NCBI RefSeq assembly: GCF_029917005.1 | Contig: NZ_CP123967.1 | Span: 1,364,001 to 1,428,000 of the forward strand | Source: Tessaracoccus lacteus | Lineage (GTDB): Bacteria; Actinomycetota; Actinomycetes; Propionibacteriales; Propionibacteriaceae | Length of the DNA stretch: 64,000 nucleotides | Direction of reading: 5' to 3' | Program-made: the position numbers and the translations under genes | Part shown: in pieces, positions 46,566 to 56,135 of the stretch | How positions within the stretch are numbered: the first letter of the stretch is position 1 | Layout of the letters: the number at the start of each line of letters is the position of its first letter | The notes under the pieces: generated by a model | Told to the model about the DNA's origin: nothing | The model's database searches: none | What the model saw: only the letters and a program-made list of their open reading frames with translations

Positions 46566-48233
46566 TCAGCGGACCGGGAGCATCCAGGAGAGCACCGGGG
46601 TGGACTGCAGTCCGATGAGGATGCACAGCACCAGGAGCAGCCCGAGGCTCCAGAGGACGACCTTGCGGAAGAGCAGCGACTCGGCGCCGACCAGGCCGAC
46701 GGCGGAGCAGGCGATGGCCAGGTTCTGGGGGGAGATCATCTTGCCGACCACGCCGCCGGAGGTGTTGGCGGCCACGAGGAGGTACTCGTCGACGCCGATC
46801 TTGTTGGCCGTGGTCTGCTGCAGGGTGGCGAACAGCGCGTTGGCCGAGGTGTCCGAGCCCGTGACCGCGGTGCCGATCCAGCCGAGGATCGGTGAGAGGA
46901 ACGCGAACGCGGCGCCGATGCCGGCGACCCAGTAGCCGATGGTGGTGGTCTGGCCGGACAGGTTCATCACGTAGGCCAGGGCGAGCACGGAGGCGATGGT
47001 GAGTGCCGACCAGCGCATCTTGTGCATGACGGCCCACAGCTCGCCGACCATGTTCTTGAAGGAGACGCGGTAGATGATGCCGACCAGGATGGCCGTGATG
47101 ACCAGCAGGGTGCCGGGGCTCGACAGCCAGCCGAAGGTGTAGATCGCCGAGGTCGACGGCTCGCCGTCCTTCAGGAGGTTGCCGTAGAGGCCGGGCCAGT
47201 GGATCTTGAGGTCCGTGCTGGCGAGGAAGGCCTTGACGGGGCCGACGAGCTTGGCGACGGTGAAGATCAGGATGACCAGCAGGTAGGGGACCAGGGCCAT
47301 GAAGATACGACCAGTGGTGAGGGCGCCCGCGGGGGCGTGCCCCACGTGCGCGGGCTCGACAGCGTCGGCGACCTTGGAGTTCTCCCGCTCCACCGCCATG
47401 CGCTGCAGCGCCTCGGCACCGCCCTGCGGCTTCCAGAAGCGGAGGAACACGACGCCGACGGCCAGTGCGGTCAGCGAGGCGACGATGTCGGTCAGCTCGG
47501 TGGAGAAGTAGGTGGCCGACAGCCACTGGGCGATCGCGAAGGAGACGCCGATCACGACGGCGGCCGGCCAGGTCTGCTTCAGGCCCTTCTTGCCGTCGGC
47601 GAGCAGCACGAGCAGGCAGGGGACGAACAGCGCGAGCACCGGGGACTGGTGGCCGACGTAGGCGCCGATGGTGTGGTAATCGAGGCCGGTCAGACCGCCG
47701 GCGGTGATGATCGGGGTGCCGACGGCGCCGAAGGCGACGGGGGCGGTGTTGGCCAGCAGGACGACCATGGCGGCGCGGACGGGGGAGAAGCCGATCGACA
47801 TCAGCATGACGCCGGTGATGGCGACGGGTGCGCCGAAGCCGGCAAGGGCCTCCATCAGGCCGCCGAAGCAGAAGGCGATCAGGATCGCGAGGATGCGCGG
47901 ATCATCGGAGATGAGGCCGAAGGTGGCTCGCAGATCCTCGAAGCGGCCGCTGACGACGGTCACCTGATACAGCCAGATGGCGGTCAGCACGATCCAGGTG
48001 ATGGGGAACAGGCCGTAGACGGCACCCTCTGCGCCCGACAGGAGTGCGAGACCCACGGGCATGTTGAAAGCGGCCACGGCCACGATGATTGCGGTCAGCA
48101 GCGAGGCGAGGCCGGCCCAGTGGGCCTTCCACTTCAGGCCGCCGAGGGTGAGGAACATCACCACGAGTGGCAGGAGCGCCACCAGGGCCGACAGCGCCAG
48201 GCTCCCGAGAGGCGCTAGTTCAGGTTGGTACAT
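46566..48233 (-). CDS. lutP: L-lactate permease
   Basis: 555 residues and about 13 membrane helices, LctP/LldP family. Family stretches include GLMEALAGFGAPVAITGVML, VGHQSPVLALFVPCLLVLLADG, and the C-terminal TGSDTSANALFATLQQTTANKIG and ANTSGGVVGKMISPQNLAIA. It imports L-lactate by proton symport. GGAG lies before the ATG. It is first in the lutP-lutA-lutB-lutC unit and diverges from the FadR-type regulator, with an operator between them. Confidence 0.95.
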   Translation of the reverse strand: MYQPELAPLGSLALSALVALLPLVVMFLTLGGLKWKAHWAGLASLLTAIIVAVAAFNMPVGLALLSGAEGAVYGLFPITWIVLTAIWLYQVTVVSGRFEDLRATFGLISDDPRILAILIAFCFGGLMEALAGFGAPVAITGVMLMSIGFSPVRAAMVVLLANTAPVAFGAVGTPIITAGGLTGLDYHTIGAYVGHQSPVLALFVPCLLVLLADGKKGLKQTWPAAVVIGVSFAIAQWLSATYFSTELTDIVASLTALAVGVVFLRFWKPQGGAEALQRMAVERENSKVADAVEPAHVGHAPAGALTTGRIFMALVPYLLVILIFTVAKLVGPVKAFLASTDLKIHWPGLYGNLLKDGEPSTSAIYTFGWLSSPGTLLVITAILVGIIYRVSFKNMVGELWAVMHKMRWSALTIASVLALAYVMNLSGQTTTIGYWVAGIGAAFAFLSPILGWIGTAVTGSDTSANALFATLQQTTANKIGVDEYLLVAANTSGGVVGKMISPQNLAIACSAVGLVGAESLLFRKVVLWSLGLLLVLCILIGLQSTPVLSWMLPVR

Positions 48234-48311
48234 GTAAGGACTCCGTTGTCGAAAACGTCAGTTCACCGGCCGTCGTTGGCCTGCCGCACCAAGATAACAG
48301 GCGACTTCCAT

Positions 48312-48324
48312 CTGGTCAGACCAG
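48312..48324. promoter_or_regulatory. FadR/LldR-type operator in the lut intergenic region
   Basis: Perfect palindrome CTGGTC-A-GACCAG. TGGTnnnACCA is the recognised form of FadR-subfamily GntR operators such as LldR. It lies between lutP and the regulator gene, 79 bases before the lutP start and just upstream of the CATAAT box (48331-48336) of the regulator, so it can control both. Confidence 0.8.
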
Positions 48325-48330
48325 CCCCGA

Positions 48331-48336
48331 CATAAT
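48331..48336 (+). promoter_or_regulatory. -10 box of the lut regulator gene
   Basis: CATAAT seven bases past the operator. Transcription would start near 48343, about 23 bases before the ATG. Confidence 0.5.
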
Positions 48337-48365
48337 TGTTCCAAATCTCCCGGATTGCCGTCACA

Positions 48366-49061
48366 ATGAGTTCCATGACAGTGAGTGTCGGCGGTTTTGA
48401 ATCCGCCCTTGACTATCTGACGGGGGAGATCCTGGAGGGCAACGTGGCCCCGGGGGAACGCCTCCCCAATGAGCGTGAGCTCGCTTCGCAGCTCGGTGCG
48501 AGCCGGTCCGCGGTGCGCGAGGCGATCAAGGTTCTGCAGGCTCAGGGCGTAGTCACGTCACAGACGGGGCCGCGAGGGGGCACGCGGGTGGCAACCGGCC
48601 AGGGCGTCGCGCTCGCTCGCGTGCTGCGCCTCCACGTCGCTCTGGGGGCCATCTCGTTCGACGAGGTGACGTCGACGCGCGTGGTTCTCGAGCGGGCCGC
48701 GGCCGAGGCGGCGGCCCACTCCATTGACGACGACGGCGTCAGATTACTGCAGGAGATTGTTGCGGAAATGCAATCCACGGAAGGCGTGGAGGAGTTCAAT
48801 GAGCTCGACACCCGCTTCCATGTCACCATCGCGCTCCTTGGCGCGAACCGCCTTGTCCGCGACCTGACCATCGCGATCCGGGAGGCGGTGGAGGCACGCA
48901 TCCTCGAGGGGGAACGCGAGAGCGACTGGGAGCCTCTGCGGACCCGTCTCAACGAGGAACATGCGGGCATCCTTGAGGCGCTGAGGATGCGGGACGGCCG
49001 ACTGGCGACCGAGCGCTGTGAGGCCCACATCCGCGGGGCTCACCGGGCGATCTTCGGCTGA
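48366..49061 (+). CDS. FadR-subfamily GntR regulator of lactate use
   Basis: 231 residues. The N-terminal GntR winged helix (GERLPNERELASQLGASRSA, VREAIKVLQAQGVV) is followed by an FCD domain with metal/ligand residues (FNELDTRFHVTIA, HAGILEALRMRDG). By position it is the LutR/LldR-type lactate-responsive repressor of the divergent lut unit, and probably autoregulates via the palindrome. ATG 48366 is chosen; ATG 48375 is nearly as good, and an in-frame ATG at 48336 would overlap the promoter. Confidence 0.9.
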   Translation: MSSMTVSVGGFESALDYLTGEILEGNVAPGERLPNERELASQLGASRSAVREAIKVLQAQGVVTSQTGPRGGTRVATGQGVALARVLRLHVALGAISFDEVTSTRVVLERAAAEAAAHSIDDDGVRLLQEIVAEMQSTEGVEEFNELDTRFHVTIALLGANRLVRDLTIAIREAVEARILEGERESDWEPLRTRLNEEHAGILEALRMRDGRLATERCEAHIRGAHRAIFG

Positions 49062-49067
49062 GCCGGT

Positions 49068-49559
49068 TCAGATGACCTGACGGAGCAGGCCGCTGTCGAC
49101 GTCGTAGACGAAGCCTCCGACCTCGGCTTCGCCGCGGATCAGGGGGTGGCTGCGGACCCGGTCGACGTCCTCGTGGAGCCGGCCCATCTGGTCCGGGTTC
49201 GCGCCGAAGTCGATCCAGCTGGTGTCCTCCCCGGTGCGCTCGGCGATCCGACGGCGGATGTCGGCGTCGGTGCCGGAGGCCATGGCGCAGCGGGTGTGCG
49301 GCACGATCATGATGCGCGTGACCTGCAGTAGCTGGACGCTCAGCACGCATCCGGTCAGCGTCGAGGTGGTGACGCGACTGCCCGGCGTCCGCAGGATCTT
49401 GGCGTCTCCCAGGTGCAGGCCGAGCATCGCGAGCGGCTCGATGCGTGAATCCATGCAGGTGACCATGGCCACGCCTGCCTTGGCGACGCCGTCGAAGAAT
49501 CCGTCGTGGAAATCGGCGGCGTAGCGCTCGTTTGCCTCAAGCAGGTCGTCAAAGGCCAT
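49068..49559 (-). CDS. Beta-class carbonic anhydrase
   Basis: 163 residues, the short beta type. Zinc and catalytic residues are visible: C35, D37 and R39 in CMDSR, with H88 and C91 in PHTRC. It interconverts CO2 and bicarbonate in the cytosol. The usual RNAG stretch is RTPG here, as in the Rv1284-like branch. It ends close to the lut regulator in a convergent arrangement and lies just downstream of parC on the same strand. Confidence 0.93.
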   Translation of the reverse strand: MAFDDLLEANERYAADFHDGFFDGVAKAGVAMVTCMDSRIEPLAMLGLHLGDAKILRTPGSRVTTSTLTGCVLSVQLLQVTRIMIVPHTRCAMASGTDADIRRRIAERTGEDTSWIDFGANPDQMGRLHEDVDRVRSHPLIRGEAEVGGFVYDVDSGLLRQVI

Positions 49560-49580
49560 GGTGAGCTCCTGTCAGTGGTC

Positions 49581-52085
49581 CTAGAACAGGGACTCTACCG
49601 CCGACTCGCCGTCCCCGTTGGCGTCATCTCGGCCGGCCGGGGCCGCCGCTGCCTGGTCGCCGATGCGCCCGGCGATCATCGTCACGGGCTGGGCCAGCGC
49701 GACGCCTGAGCCGTCGCGGCGGGGGTCGACGGCGGGCAGGTCGACGGCCGAGCCGCTGGCGGCCGCGGCCACCAGCGGGCGCGGCCCGATGGCCGCGATC
49801 AGCAGCGCCCCCTCGCCCTTCAGGAACCGGTGGCAGCGCACGCCACCCGTGGCCCTGCCCTTCGCCGGGTACTCGGCGAGGGGGGTGACCTTCGCAGTCC
49901 CGGCCTCGGTGCCCGGCAGGGCGTCCGCGGAGCCGGAGACCGTCACGACGTCGTCCAGATCCGGGTGTGTGGTGCCGAACCAGATGACCTTCGCCTTGGC
50001 GGCGAGCTTGATGCCCGCGACGCCGCCGCCGGCGCGGCCCTGCGGGCGCACTGCGGAGGCGGGGAAGTGCAGGAGCTGGGCGTCGCTGGTGACGAAGGCC
50101 AGATCGGCGGCCTCGTCGTCGGCCATCGCGCCGACGACCTCGTCTCCGTCCTCGAGCCTGATGACGTCCCAGGCATCCTTCGCAAGGACCTCGTTGTTGA
50201 CGCGCTTGACCACGCCGAGGCGGGTGCCGAGCACGAGGCCGGGCGCGTCCTCGGTGAGCGGCACGAGCCCCAGCGGGCGCTCGTTCTTCGCCAGCGGCCA
50301 CAGCTCGTGCGCCAGGCTGCCGCCCTGCAGGGACGGCGCGGTGGCGGTCAGCGGGACGGTCGGCAGCTCGATCGCGCGGCAGCGGATCAGACGCCCGAGG
50401 TTGGTGACGACGCCGAACTCTGCCTGGGCCGTGGTGCGGCAGCTGGCCACCACGACGTCATGCCGGGACCGGCCGGACGTGGGCAGCGGGTCGGCGGAGT
50501 CGGTGCGCGCGACGAGTCCCGTGCCGCTGAGCAGGACCCAGCAGGGGTCGTCTGGCACCTCGAGTGGGCCGACCGCGGTGGCCGGGGCCCCGCCGGAGGC
50601 CAGCAGGATGGTGCGGCGCGGGGTGCCGAACTGCCTGGAGACCTGGGTCAGCTCGTCGCCGACGACCCGGTGCAGCACGGACTCGTCGTCCAGGATCAGG
50701 CGCAGGGAGGCGATGGTGGTCGAGAGCTCCTCGGCCTCCTTCTCCAGTTCGATCGTCGAGTAGCGGGTCAGCCTGCGCAGCTGCATGTCGAGGATGTAGT
50801 TCGCCTGGATCTCTGTCAGGTCGAAGGCGCCCATCAGGCGCTCGCGCGCCTCGCCGGCGTCGGCGGAGCTGCGGATGATCGCGATGACGTCGTCGATGTC
50901 GGCGATGGCCGTGATGAGGCCACGCACGAGGTGCAGCCGGTCCTCGGCCCGGGTCAGCTGGTGGCGGGTTCGCCGGGTGGTGACCTCGATGCGGTGCGCC
51001 AGGTAGACCTCGAGCATCTCTTTGAGCGGCATGGTGCGCGGCTGACCCTCGACGAGCGCGACCGCGTTGATGGCGAAGGTGTCCTCGAGTTTGGTCGCCC
51101 GGTAGAGCTGCTGCAGCAATGCCTCCGGGTTGATGCCGTTCTTGACCTCGATGATCAGCCGGGTCCCGTGCTTGAGGTCGGTAAGGTCCTTGACGTCGGC
51201 GATGCCCGTGAGCTTCTTGTCATCGACGCCCTTCTTGATCTGCTCGATGATCTTCTCCGGACCGACCATGTACGGCAGCTCGGTGACGATGATGCCCATC
51301 CGGCGCGGGGACACCTTCTCGATGCGCGTGGTGGCGCGGATCCGGAAGCTGCCCCGGCCCGTCGCGTAGGCGTCGCGGATGCCGTCGAGCCCGACGATCT
51401 TGCCTCCCGTCGGGAAGTCGGGGCCGGGGATGTGGCGCATGAGAGCGTCGAGGTCGATGCCCGGGTCCTTCAGCAGCTGCTTCAGGGCCGCCACCACCTC
51501 GATGAGGTTGTGGGGTGCGATGTTGGTCGCCATGCCCACCGCGATGCCGGTGGCGCCGTTGACCAGCAGGTTGGGGAAGGCCGCGGGCAGGACGGCCGGT
51601 TCGGACTCCTTGCCGTCGTAGTTCGGCTTGAAGTCGACGGTGTCCTGGTCGATGCCCGCTGTCATGGCCAGTGCCGCGGGTCCCATCCGGCACTCGGTGT
51701 AGCGCATGGCGGCCGGGCCGGCGTCGAGCGAGCCGAAGTTGCCGTGCCCGTCGACCAGCGGGAGCCGCATCGCCCACGGCTGACCCATGCGCACCAGCGC
51801 ATCGTAGATGGCCACGTCGCCGTGTGGGTGGAGAAGGCCCATGACCTGGCCCACGACGCGGGCGCACTTGACGTGGCCCCGGTCGGGGCGGATCCCCATC
51901 TCGTCCATCGAGAAGAGGATGCGCCGCTGCACAGGTTTGAGGCCGTCACGGGCGTCCGGGAGTGCCCGGGAGTAGATCACCGAGTAGGCGTACTCGAGGA
52001 AGCTGGCCTCCATCTCGGCCGTGACGTCGACGTCGAGGATATTCTCCTCTTCGAGGGCGTCATCGTCGATCGTGGGCTTCGCCAT
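49581..52085 (-). CDS. parC: DNA topoisomerase IV subunit A (ParC)
   Basis: 834 residues. The breakage-reunion domain is marked by [40 protein letters not shown] and the catalytic Tyr in [11 protein letters not shown] coiled coil and a C-terminal beta-pinwheel follow; no clear GyrA box (QRRGGKG type) is seen, supporting ParC. ATG 52085 has AGGAGG eight bases upstream, and the longer upstream frame is not homologous. It pairs with ParE encoded at 41493. Confidence 0.92.
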   Translation of the reverse strand: MAKPTIDDDALEEENILDVDVTAEMEASFLEYAYSVIYSRALPDARDGLKPVQRRILFSMDEMGIRPDRGHVKCARVVGQVMGLLHPHGDVAIYDALVRMGQPWAMRLPLVDGHGNFGSLDAGPAAMRYTECRMGPAALAMTAGIDQDTVDFKPNYDGKESEPAVLPAAFPNLLVNGATGIAVGMATNIAPHNLIEVVAALKQLLKDPGIDLDALMRHIPGPDFPTGGKIVGLDGIRDAYATGRGSFRIRATTRIEKVSPRRMGIIVTELPYMVGPEKIIEQIKKGVDDKKLTGIADVKDLTDLKHGTRLIIEVKNGINPEALLQQLYRATKLEDTFAINAVALVEGQPRTMPLKEMLEVYLAHRIEVTTRRTRHQLTRAEDRLHLVRGLITAIADIDDVIAIIRSSADAGEARERLMGAFDLTEIQANYILDMQLRRLTRYSTIELEKEAEELSTTIASLRLILDDESVLHRVVGDELTQVSRQFGTPRRTILLASGGAPATAVGPLEVPDDPCWVLLSGTGLVARTDSADPLPTSGRSRHDVVVASCRTTAQAEFGVVTNLGRLIRCRAIELPTVPLTATAPSLQGGSLAHELWPLAKNERPLGLVPLTEDAPGLVLGTRLGVVKRVNNEVLAKDAWDVIRLEDGDEVVGAMADDEAADLAFVTSDAQLLHFPASAVRPQGRAGGGVAGIKLAAKAKVIWFGTTHPDLDDVVTVSGSADALPGTEAGTAKVTPLAEYPAKGRATGGVRCHRFLKGEGALLIAAIGPRPLVAAAASGSAVDLPAVDPRRDGSGVALAQPVTMIAGRIGDQAAAAPAGRDDANGDGESAVESLF

Positions 52086-52144
52086 GCGAGCGGCCTCCTG
52101 GTGTCGGTTCAGTTGACGGGTGCGAGGGTGAGGATATCGCGCCG

Positions 52145-53170
52145 TCAGAGGATCTCGGCCAGCTGGTCGGCGAGGCCGTCCCCGTCGGGTGCCCGGACCT
52201 CGGGTGCCGTCTCCGGCTCCCATTGCTTGTCCGAATCGGGGACCTCCATCGGCAGGCCGTGCGCCAGGGCGTGCTCGCCGGGAGTGAGCTGGCGGATGGC
52301 GCGCGCCCGGACATGGCGGGGCTGCAGCGCCGCGAACTCCGCGTAGAGGTCCGGATCGCGCTGGCCGTCGTCGCCGACGAGCAGCCAGGCAATGTCGGGA
52401 AAGTCCCGCGCGAGCTCGCGCAGGCAGCGGCGTTTGTGGTCTACGCCGCTGCGGAACCACCCCGTGTTGGTGGGTCCCCAGTCGGTCAGCAGCATCGCCC
52501 CGGCAGGGATGCCGTGGCGGGCGATGAAGCGCGAGATCATGGGGTAGGTGTTCCAGGCGCCGGTGGAGACGTAGATGATGGGCGAGCCCGGGTTCTCGGC
52601 GAGAAGCCTCTGATACATGCGCGCCATGCCCGGAACGGCCTGCCGGGCCTGCTCGGTCAGGATCAGCGAGTTCCAGGCGGCGATGAAGAGCCGCGGCAGC
52701 CAGGTGGACAGGATCGTGTCGTCGATGTCGCTGACGATGCCGAAGGTGACGTCGTCCCCGATGACCTGCACCCGCGCCGTGGCGCTCGCATCGCCGGCGA
52801 CGAGCTGGACGTCGTGCCAGCCGGGCCCGAGCCCGGGGTTGACGATGCGCACATCAATGTAGCCGCCGCGGTCCGCGGTGACGGGGAAGTGCGTGTCGCC
52901 GATGACGACGGTCACCTTCGCACCGACCTTCGCGGCGTTCATGAAGTTGCGCCAGCCCCGGCGCCACAGCAGGGCGTTGGCAGCCTGGACGATGCCGAGT
53001 TCCTGCGACGGGCGCAGCACGACGCGGGCCAGGATGCGCAGCTGCTCGCTGGTCCCGTAGCCGATGAACGGGATGATCGACTCCTGCCATCCGCGCCGCT
53101 CGAGGGCGCGGCCGAGCAGCCCGTTGAAGCGGTCCTCGACACGGGCGGCGATGAAGGGTCGCGATGCCAT
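52145..53170 (-). CDS. App1-type phosphatidate phosphatase domain protein (DUF2183)
   Basis: 341 residues. The HAD-like motif DIDDT (148-152) with upstream FGIVS and downstream STGAWNTYP and LVGDDGQRDPDLY matches the catalytic domain of yeast App1, a Mg-dependent phosphatidate phosphatase. An N-terminal beta-domain of about 130 residues precedes it. The bacterial substrate is not known. A TAGGTT box seven bases before the ATG suggests a leaderless transcript. It diverges from the DUF5998 gene, with overlapping promoters. Confidence 0.87.
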   Translation of the reverse strand: MASRPFIAARVEDRFNGLLGRALERRGWQESIIPFIGYGTSEQLRILARVVLRPSQELGIVQAANALLWRRGWRNFMNAAKVGAKVTVVIGDTHFPVTADRGGYIDVRIVNPGLGPGWHDVQLVAGDASATARVQVIGDDVTFGIVSDIDDTILSTWLPRLFIAAWNSLILTEQARQAVPGMARMYQRLLAENPGSPIIYVSTGAWNTYPMISRFIARHGIPAGAMLLTDWGPTNTGWFRSGVDHKRRCLRELARDFPDIAWLLVGDDGQRDPDLYAEFAALQPRHVRARAIRQLTPGEHALAHGLPMEVPDSDKQWEPETAPEVRAPDGDGLADQLAEIL

Positions 53171-53177
53171 GGCTCCT

Positions 53178-53206
53178 AACCTAGTCCAGCCGCGACATGA
53201 CATGAT
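53178..53206. promoter_or_regulatory. Overlapping divergent leaderless promoters
   Basis: Minus-strand TAGGTT (53178-53183) is seven bases before the App1-type start. Plus-strand CATGAT (53201-53206) is six bases before the DUF5998 GTG. With a 17-bp spacer, each box falls where the other promoter's -35 would be, so both cannot easily be occupied at once. Confidence 0.5.
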
Positions 53207-53212
53207 GGACCG

Positions 53213-53770
53213 GTGACCCGACCCGACCAGTCCCAGCTGCCCGCTGATCTTGCCGCTGAGATCGCGCAGAGCGGCTTCTATCCGAACCTCGTCGCCGAGT
53301 CGGTCGAACTGGGACTCGGCGGCCGCGAGGTCCTCGACCACCTCGTGCAGCACGAGGCGACGTTCGCCGGCCGCGAGCTGCACCGTCACATCACCGTCCT
53401 GGTCCGCACCGCGACGCAGCTCCTGCTCGTCCACATCGACGAGGGGGAGGGGACCCGCGAGGAGGCCCTTGCCACGACCGAGGTCGTCGCGCTGCGGGCG
53501 ATCGACTCGGTCGTGCTCACCCGCTCGCTGACCGACCCGGAGAACCTCACTGGGCTGAACGAGGCGTGGCTGTCGATCGTGTGGGGTGCCGCCCGGCGCG
53601 TCGACCTCGGCCCCGCCGCCTGCGAGGACCCGAGCTGCGAGGCCGACCACGGCTACACCGGAGTCATCCAGCCCGACGACATCACGGTGCGGATGAGTCC
53701 CCAGGCCGACGGTGACAACGCCCGCAAGCTGATCGGATTCGGGCTGAGACTGCAGGGGGCGATCGGCTGA
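53213..53770 (+). CDS. DUF5998 family protein
   Basis: 185 residues. LPADLAAEIAQSGFYPNLVA, HRHITVLVRTATQLLLVHID, WGAARRVDL and CEDPSCEADHGYTG match the actinobacterial DUF5998 family. The CxxxxC-x-ADHG cluster could bind metal. Function unknown. Its stop overlaps the next start in TGATG, so it heads a coupled operon with the phosphodiesterase, glycosyltransferase and thymidine kinase genes. Confidence 0.85.
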   Translation: MTRPDQSQLPADLAAEIAQSGFYPNLVAESVELGLGGREVLDHLVQHEATFAGRELHRHITVLVRTATQLLLVHIDEGEGTREEALATTEVVALRAIDSVVLTRSLTDPENLTGLNEAWLSIVWGAARRVDLGPAACEDPSCEADHGYTGVIQPDDITVRMSPQADGDNARKLIGFGLRLQGAIG

Positions 53771-54891
53771 TGGGCGGCTCCTTCATCGAGCCCCGCTACG
53801 CCGACCACGCGCTCGTCAACGTCCTGGGAAGCGTCCAGGCTCGGATCACGGGCGCCCACCCCGTGCTGCAGCTTCCGCACGCCTCGCGATACGTGGTGCT
53901 GCTCGTCGACGGTCTCGGGTGGCACCAGCTCGCCGCGTTCGCCGACCATGCGGAGACGATGGGCACCCTGCAGGCAAGGGCCGACCGGCTCACGTGTTCG
54001 GTGCCGTCGACCACCGCGACCTCGCTGACCTCGCTGGGCTGCGGGGCGCCGCCGGGAGAGCACGGCGTCGTGGGCTACAGCTTCCGCGAGCCGAGCGTGG
54101 ACCGCGTCATCAACGCGCTGACCTGGGAGGGCGGGCCGGCCGACGTCGACGCGTTCGCCTCCGTGCCGACCGTCTTCCAGCAGCTGGCGGCCGAGGGCAT
54201 CGGCTCCGCGACCGTCACCCTCGACAGGTTCTCCGGCAGCGCGCTCACGCGCCTCGCCTTCCGCGGCGCCACGCCGGTCCCCGTCACGCGGGAGGGCGAC
54301 GTCGAGCACGTCGCCGGCCGCATCACCGAGGCGCTGCGGAGCGCCCGGCTGGTGTACGCCTACGAGCGGATGCTCGACCACGACGGCCACGGGTTCGGCG
54401 TCGGGTCCTGGCAGTGGCTCGACAGGCTCGGCGCCGTCGACGACCTCGTGGACCATCTGATCGGGCAGCTGCCCGACGACGTCTGCCTGCTCGTCACGGG
54501 CGACCACGGCATGATCAACGTGCCGGAGAGCTCCCGCATCGTGCTGGAGGACGAACCGAGGCTCGTCGGGCACGACGCGGTGGGTGGCGAGCCGCGTTTC
54601 CGCCACGTCTACGGCGACGACGCGCGCGCCCTGGCGGTTGCCTGGCGCTCGTGTCTCGGCGAGCGCGCCCAGGTGCTGCTGCGCGACGAGGCCATCGAGG
54701 CAGGCTGGTTCGGGCCGCTGGTCCGCGACCGTAGCCAGGCCCGCATCGGCGACGTCGTGGCGGCGATGACCGAGGACCACGCGGTGATGAGCCGGGCCAC
54801 CCCCAAGGAGTTCGGCCTGGTCGGGATGCACGGGTCGCTGACCCGGGACGAGATGGAGGTCCCGCTCCTGGTGGCAGGTGGCGTTTCGTGA
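53770..54891 (+). CDS. Alkaline phosphatase-fold phosphodiesterase
   Basis: 373 residues. This is a type I phosphodiesterase/nucleotide pyrophosphatase-like protein. LLVDGLGWHQL gives the first metal-binding Asp, STTATSLTSLGCG the nucleophile Thr, YERMLDHDGHGFG a metal Asp/His pair, and VTGDHGM the second Asp/His. It would hydrolyse a phosphodiester or nucleotide sugar; the substrate is unknown. No signal peptide is seen, so it is probably cytosolic. Start and stop both overlap neighbours (TGATG and GTGA). Confidence 0.87.
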   Translation: MGGSFIEPRYADHALVNVLGSVQARITGAHPVLQLPHASRYVVLLVDGLGWHQLAAFADHAETMGTLQARADRLTCSVPSTTATSLTSLGCGAPPGEHGVVGYSFREPSVDRVINALTWEGGPADVDAFASVPTVFQQLAAEGIGSATVTLDRFSGSALTRLAFRGATPVPVTREGDVEHVAGRITEALRSARLVYAYERMLDHDGHGFGVGSWQWLDRLGAVDDLVDHLIGQLPDDVCLLVTGDHGMINVPESSRIVLEDEPRLVGHDAVGGEPRFRHVYGDDARALAVAWRSCLGERAQVLLRDEAIEAGWFGPLVRDRSQARIGDVVAAMTEDHAVMSRATPKEFGLVGMHGSLTRDEMEVPLLVAGGVS

Positions 54892-56135
54892 GTGGGCTGC
54901 GGATCGCGCTCATGATCGACGACTTCTTCCCGTCCTCCGGTGGCATCGGACGGTCGGTGCAGACCCAGATCGAGGAACTGACGGCACTGGGCCACCACGT
55001 GTCGCTGATCGCCCCCGACCGGCACCTGCAGAAGCCGCGGCTGGCCAGGGTCATCGAGTGCCCGACGATGTACATCGAGGGCCTGCCCGCGCACCTCAGT
55101 ATCCTGCACTGCAGCGCCCGCCGGGCGCGGCTGATCACGGACATCGCGGCGTTCGACGTCGTCCACAGCCAGACCGAGCGCGGCGCGCTGATCCTCGGCG
55201 CGCGCATCGCACGCCTCCAGGACATCCCGCACCTGCACACCTTCCACGCCAACATCGCCGGCACGCACCGCGCCATCAAAGCCGCGGTGTTGGGCACCTG
55301 GAGCTATCAGGCGCTCGTCCTCCCGCTCCTGCGCCGGGCCGCGCCCCTGGAGATCGTCCCACCGACCAGGCTGCCGTCAGCCAGACACGAGACAGGGGGC
55401 TTCTTCGCCCGCACCGACTGGCGTTCCTTCGCGCGCATCGCGCAGCGCGTGGACGCCTACGCCGTGCCCAGCCCGTTCATGCGTGGCCTGATCGACGAGG
55501 CGGCCGGCCAACCCCTGCCCAGCTACGTGGTCCCCACCGGCTACAACCGCGACCTGCTCGCCGCCGTCGGGAGGGCCCGCCGAGAGAGGGTCGACGGCCG
55601 CGTGCGGTTCCTGTCCATCGGCCGGCTTGCCAAGGAGAAGCGCCTCGACGTGCTCGTGCGGGCCTTCCGACGCGCCGATCTGCCGGGCGCCGAACTGGTC
55701 ATCGTCGGAGACGGCGACCAGCGGGACCTGCTCAGACGGCTCGCGAAGGGCGCGGACAACATCGACTTCCGCGGCCATCTCTCCAGCCTGGACGCGATCG
55801 CCTACGAGCTCGTCAACGCCGACGCGCTGGCTCTCGCCTCCCACCGCTTCGACTCCCAGGGGCTCGTGATCGCCGAGGCCGTGTCTGCGGGCCTGCCGGT
55901 CATGTACTGCGACGACCGGCTCACGGTGGGTCTGTCGCCCGACAGCGCGCTGCTGACCGGCCCGGACGTGGCCTCGATGGCGTCAGGGTTCCGGGTGCTG
56001 ATGGACCCGGCCCGACGCCGGTCGATGGCCGAGGCGTCGACCTTGTTGCTGCCGGATCTCGCGCCGGAGCGCACAGCGGAGAAGTACGCGCAGGCGTATC
56101 AGGATCTCATCTCACGAAGGGAGCCACGTGGCTGA
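54888..56135 (+). CDS. Family 4 glycosyltransferase
   Basis: 415 residues, GT-B fold. The N-terminal half starts IALMIDDFFPSSGGIGRSV (acceptor side). The C-terminal half carries RFLSIGRLAKEKRLDVLVRA, LVIVGDGDQRDLL and the ALASHRFDSQGLVIAEAVSA donor-binding motif with an E-x7-E-like pattern. It transfers a sugar to an unknown lipid or glycan, with no membrane segment. GTG overlaps the upstream stop in GTGA, and its last eight bases overlap the tdk start. Confidence 0.9.
   Translation: MSGLRIALMIDDFFPSSGGIGRSVQTQIEELTALGHHVSLIAPDRHLQKPRLARVIECPTMYIEGLPAHLSILHCSARRARLITDIAAFDVVHSQTERGALILGARIARLQDIPHLHTFHANIAGTHRAIKAAVLGTWSYQALVLPLLRRAAPLEIVPPTRLPSARHETGGFFARTDWRSFARIAQRVDAYAVPSPFMRGLIDEAAGQPLPSYVVPTGYNRDLLAAVGRARRERVDGRVRFLSIGRLAKEKRLDVLVRAFRRADLPGAELVIVGDGDQRDLLRRLAKGADNIDFRGHLSSLDAIAYELVNADALALASHRFDSQGLVIAEAVSAGLPVMYCDDRLTVGLSPDSALLTGPDVASMASGFRVLMDPARRRSMAEASTLLLPDLAPERTAEKYAQAYQDLISRREPRG

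Noticed and set aside
48336-48365. Earlier ATG for the lut regulator
   Set aside because: It would begin at the last base of the -10 box, upstream of the expected start of transcription.
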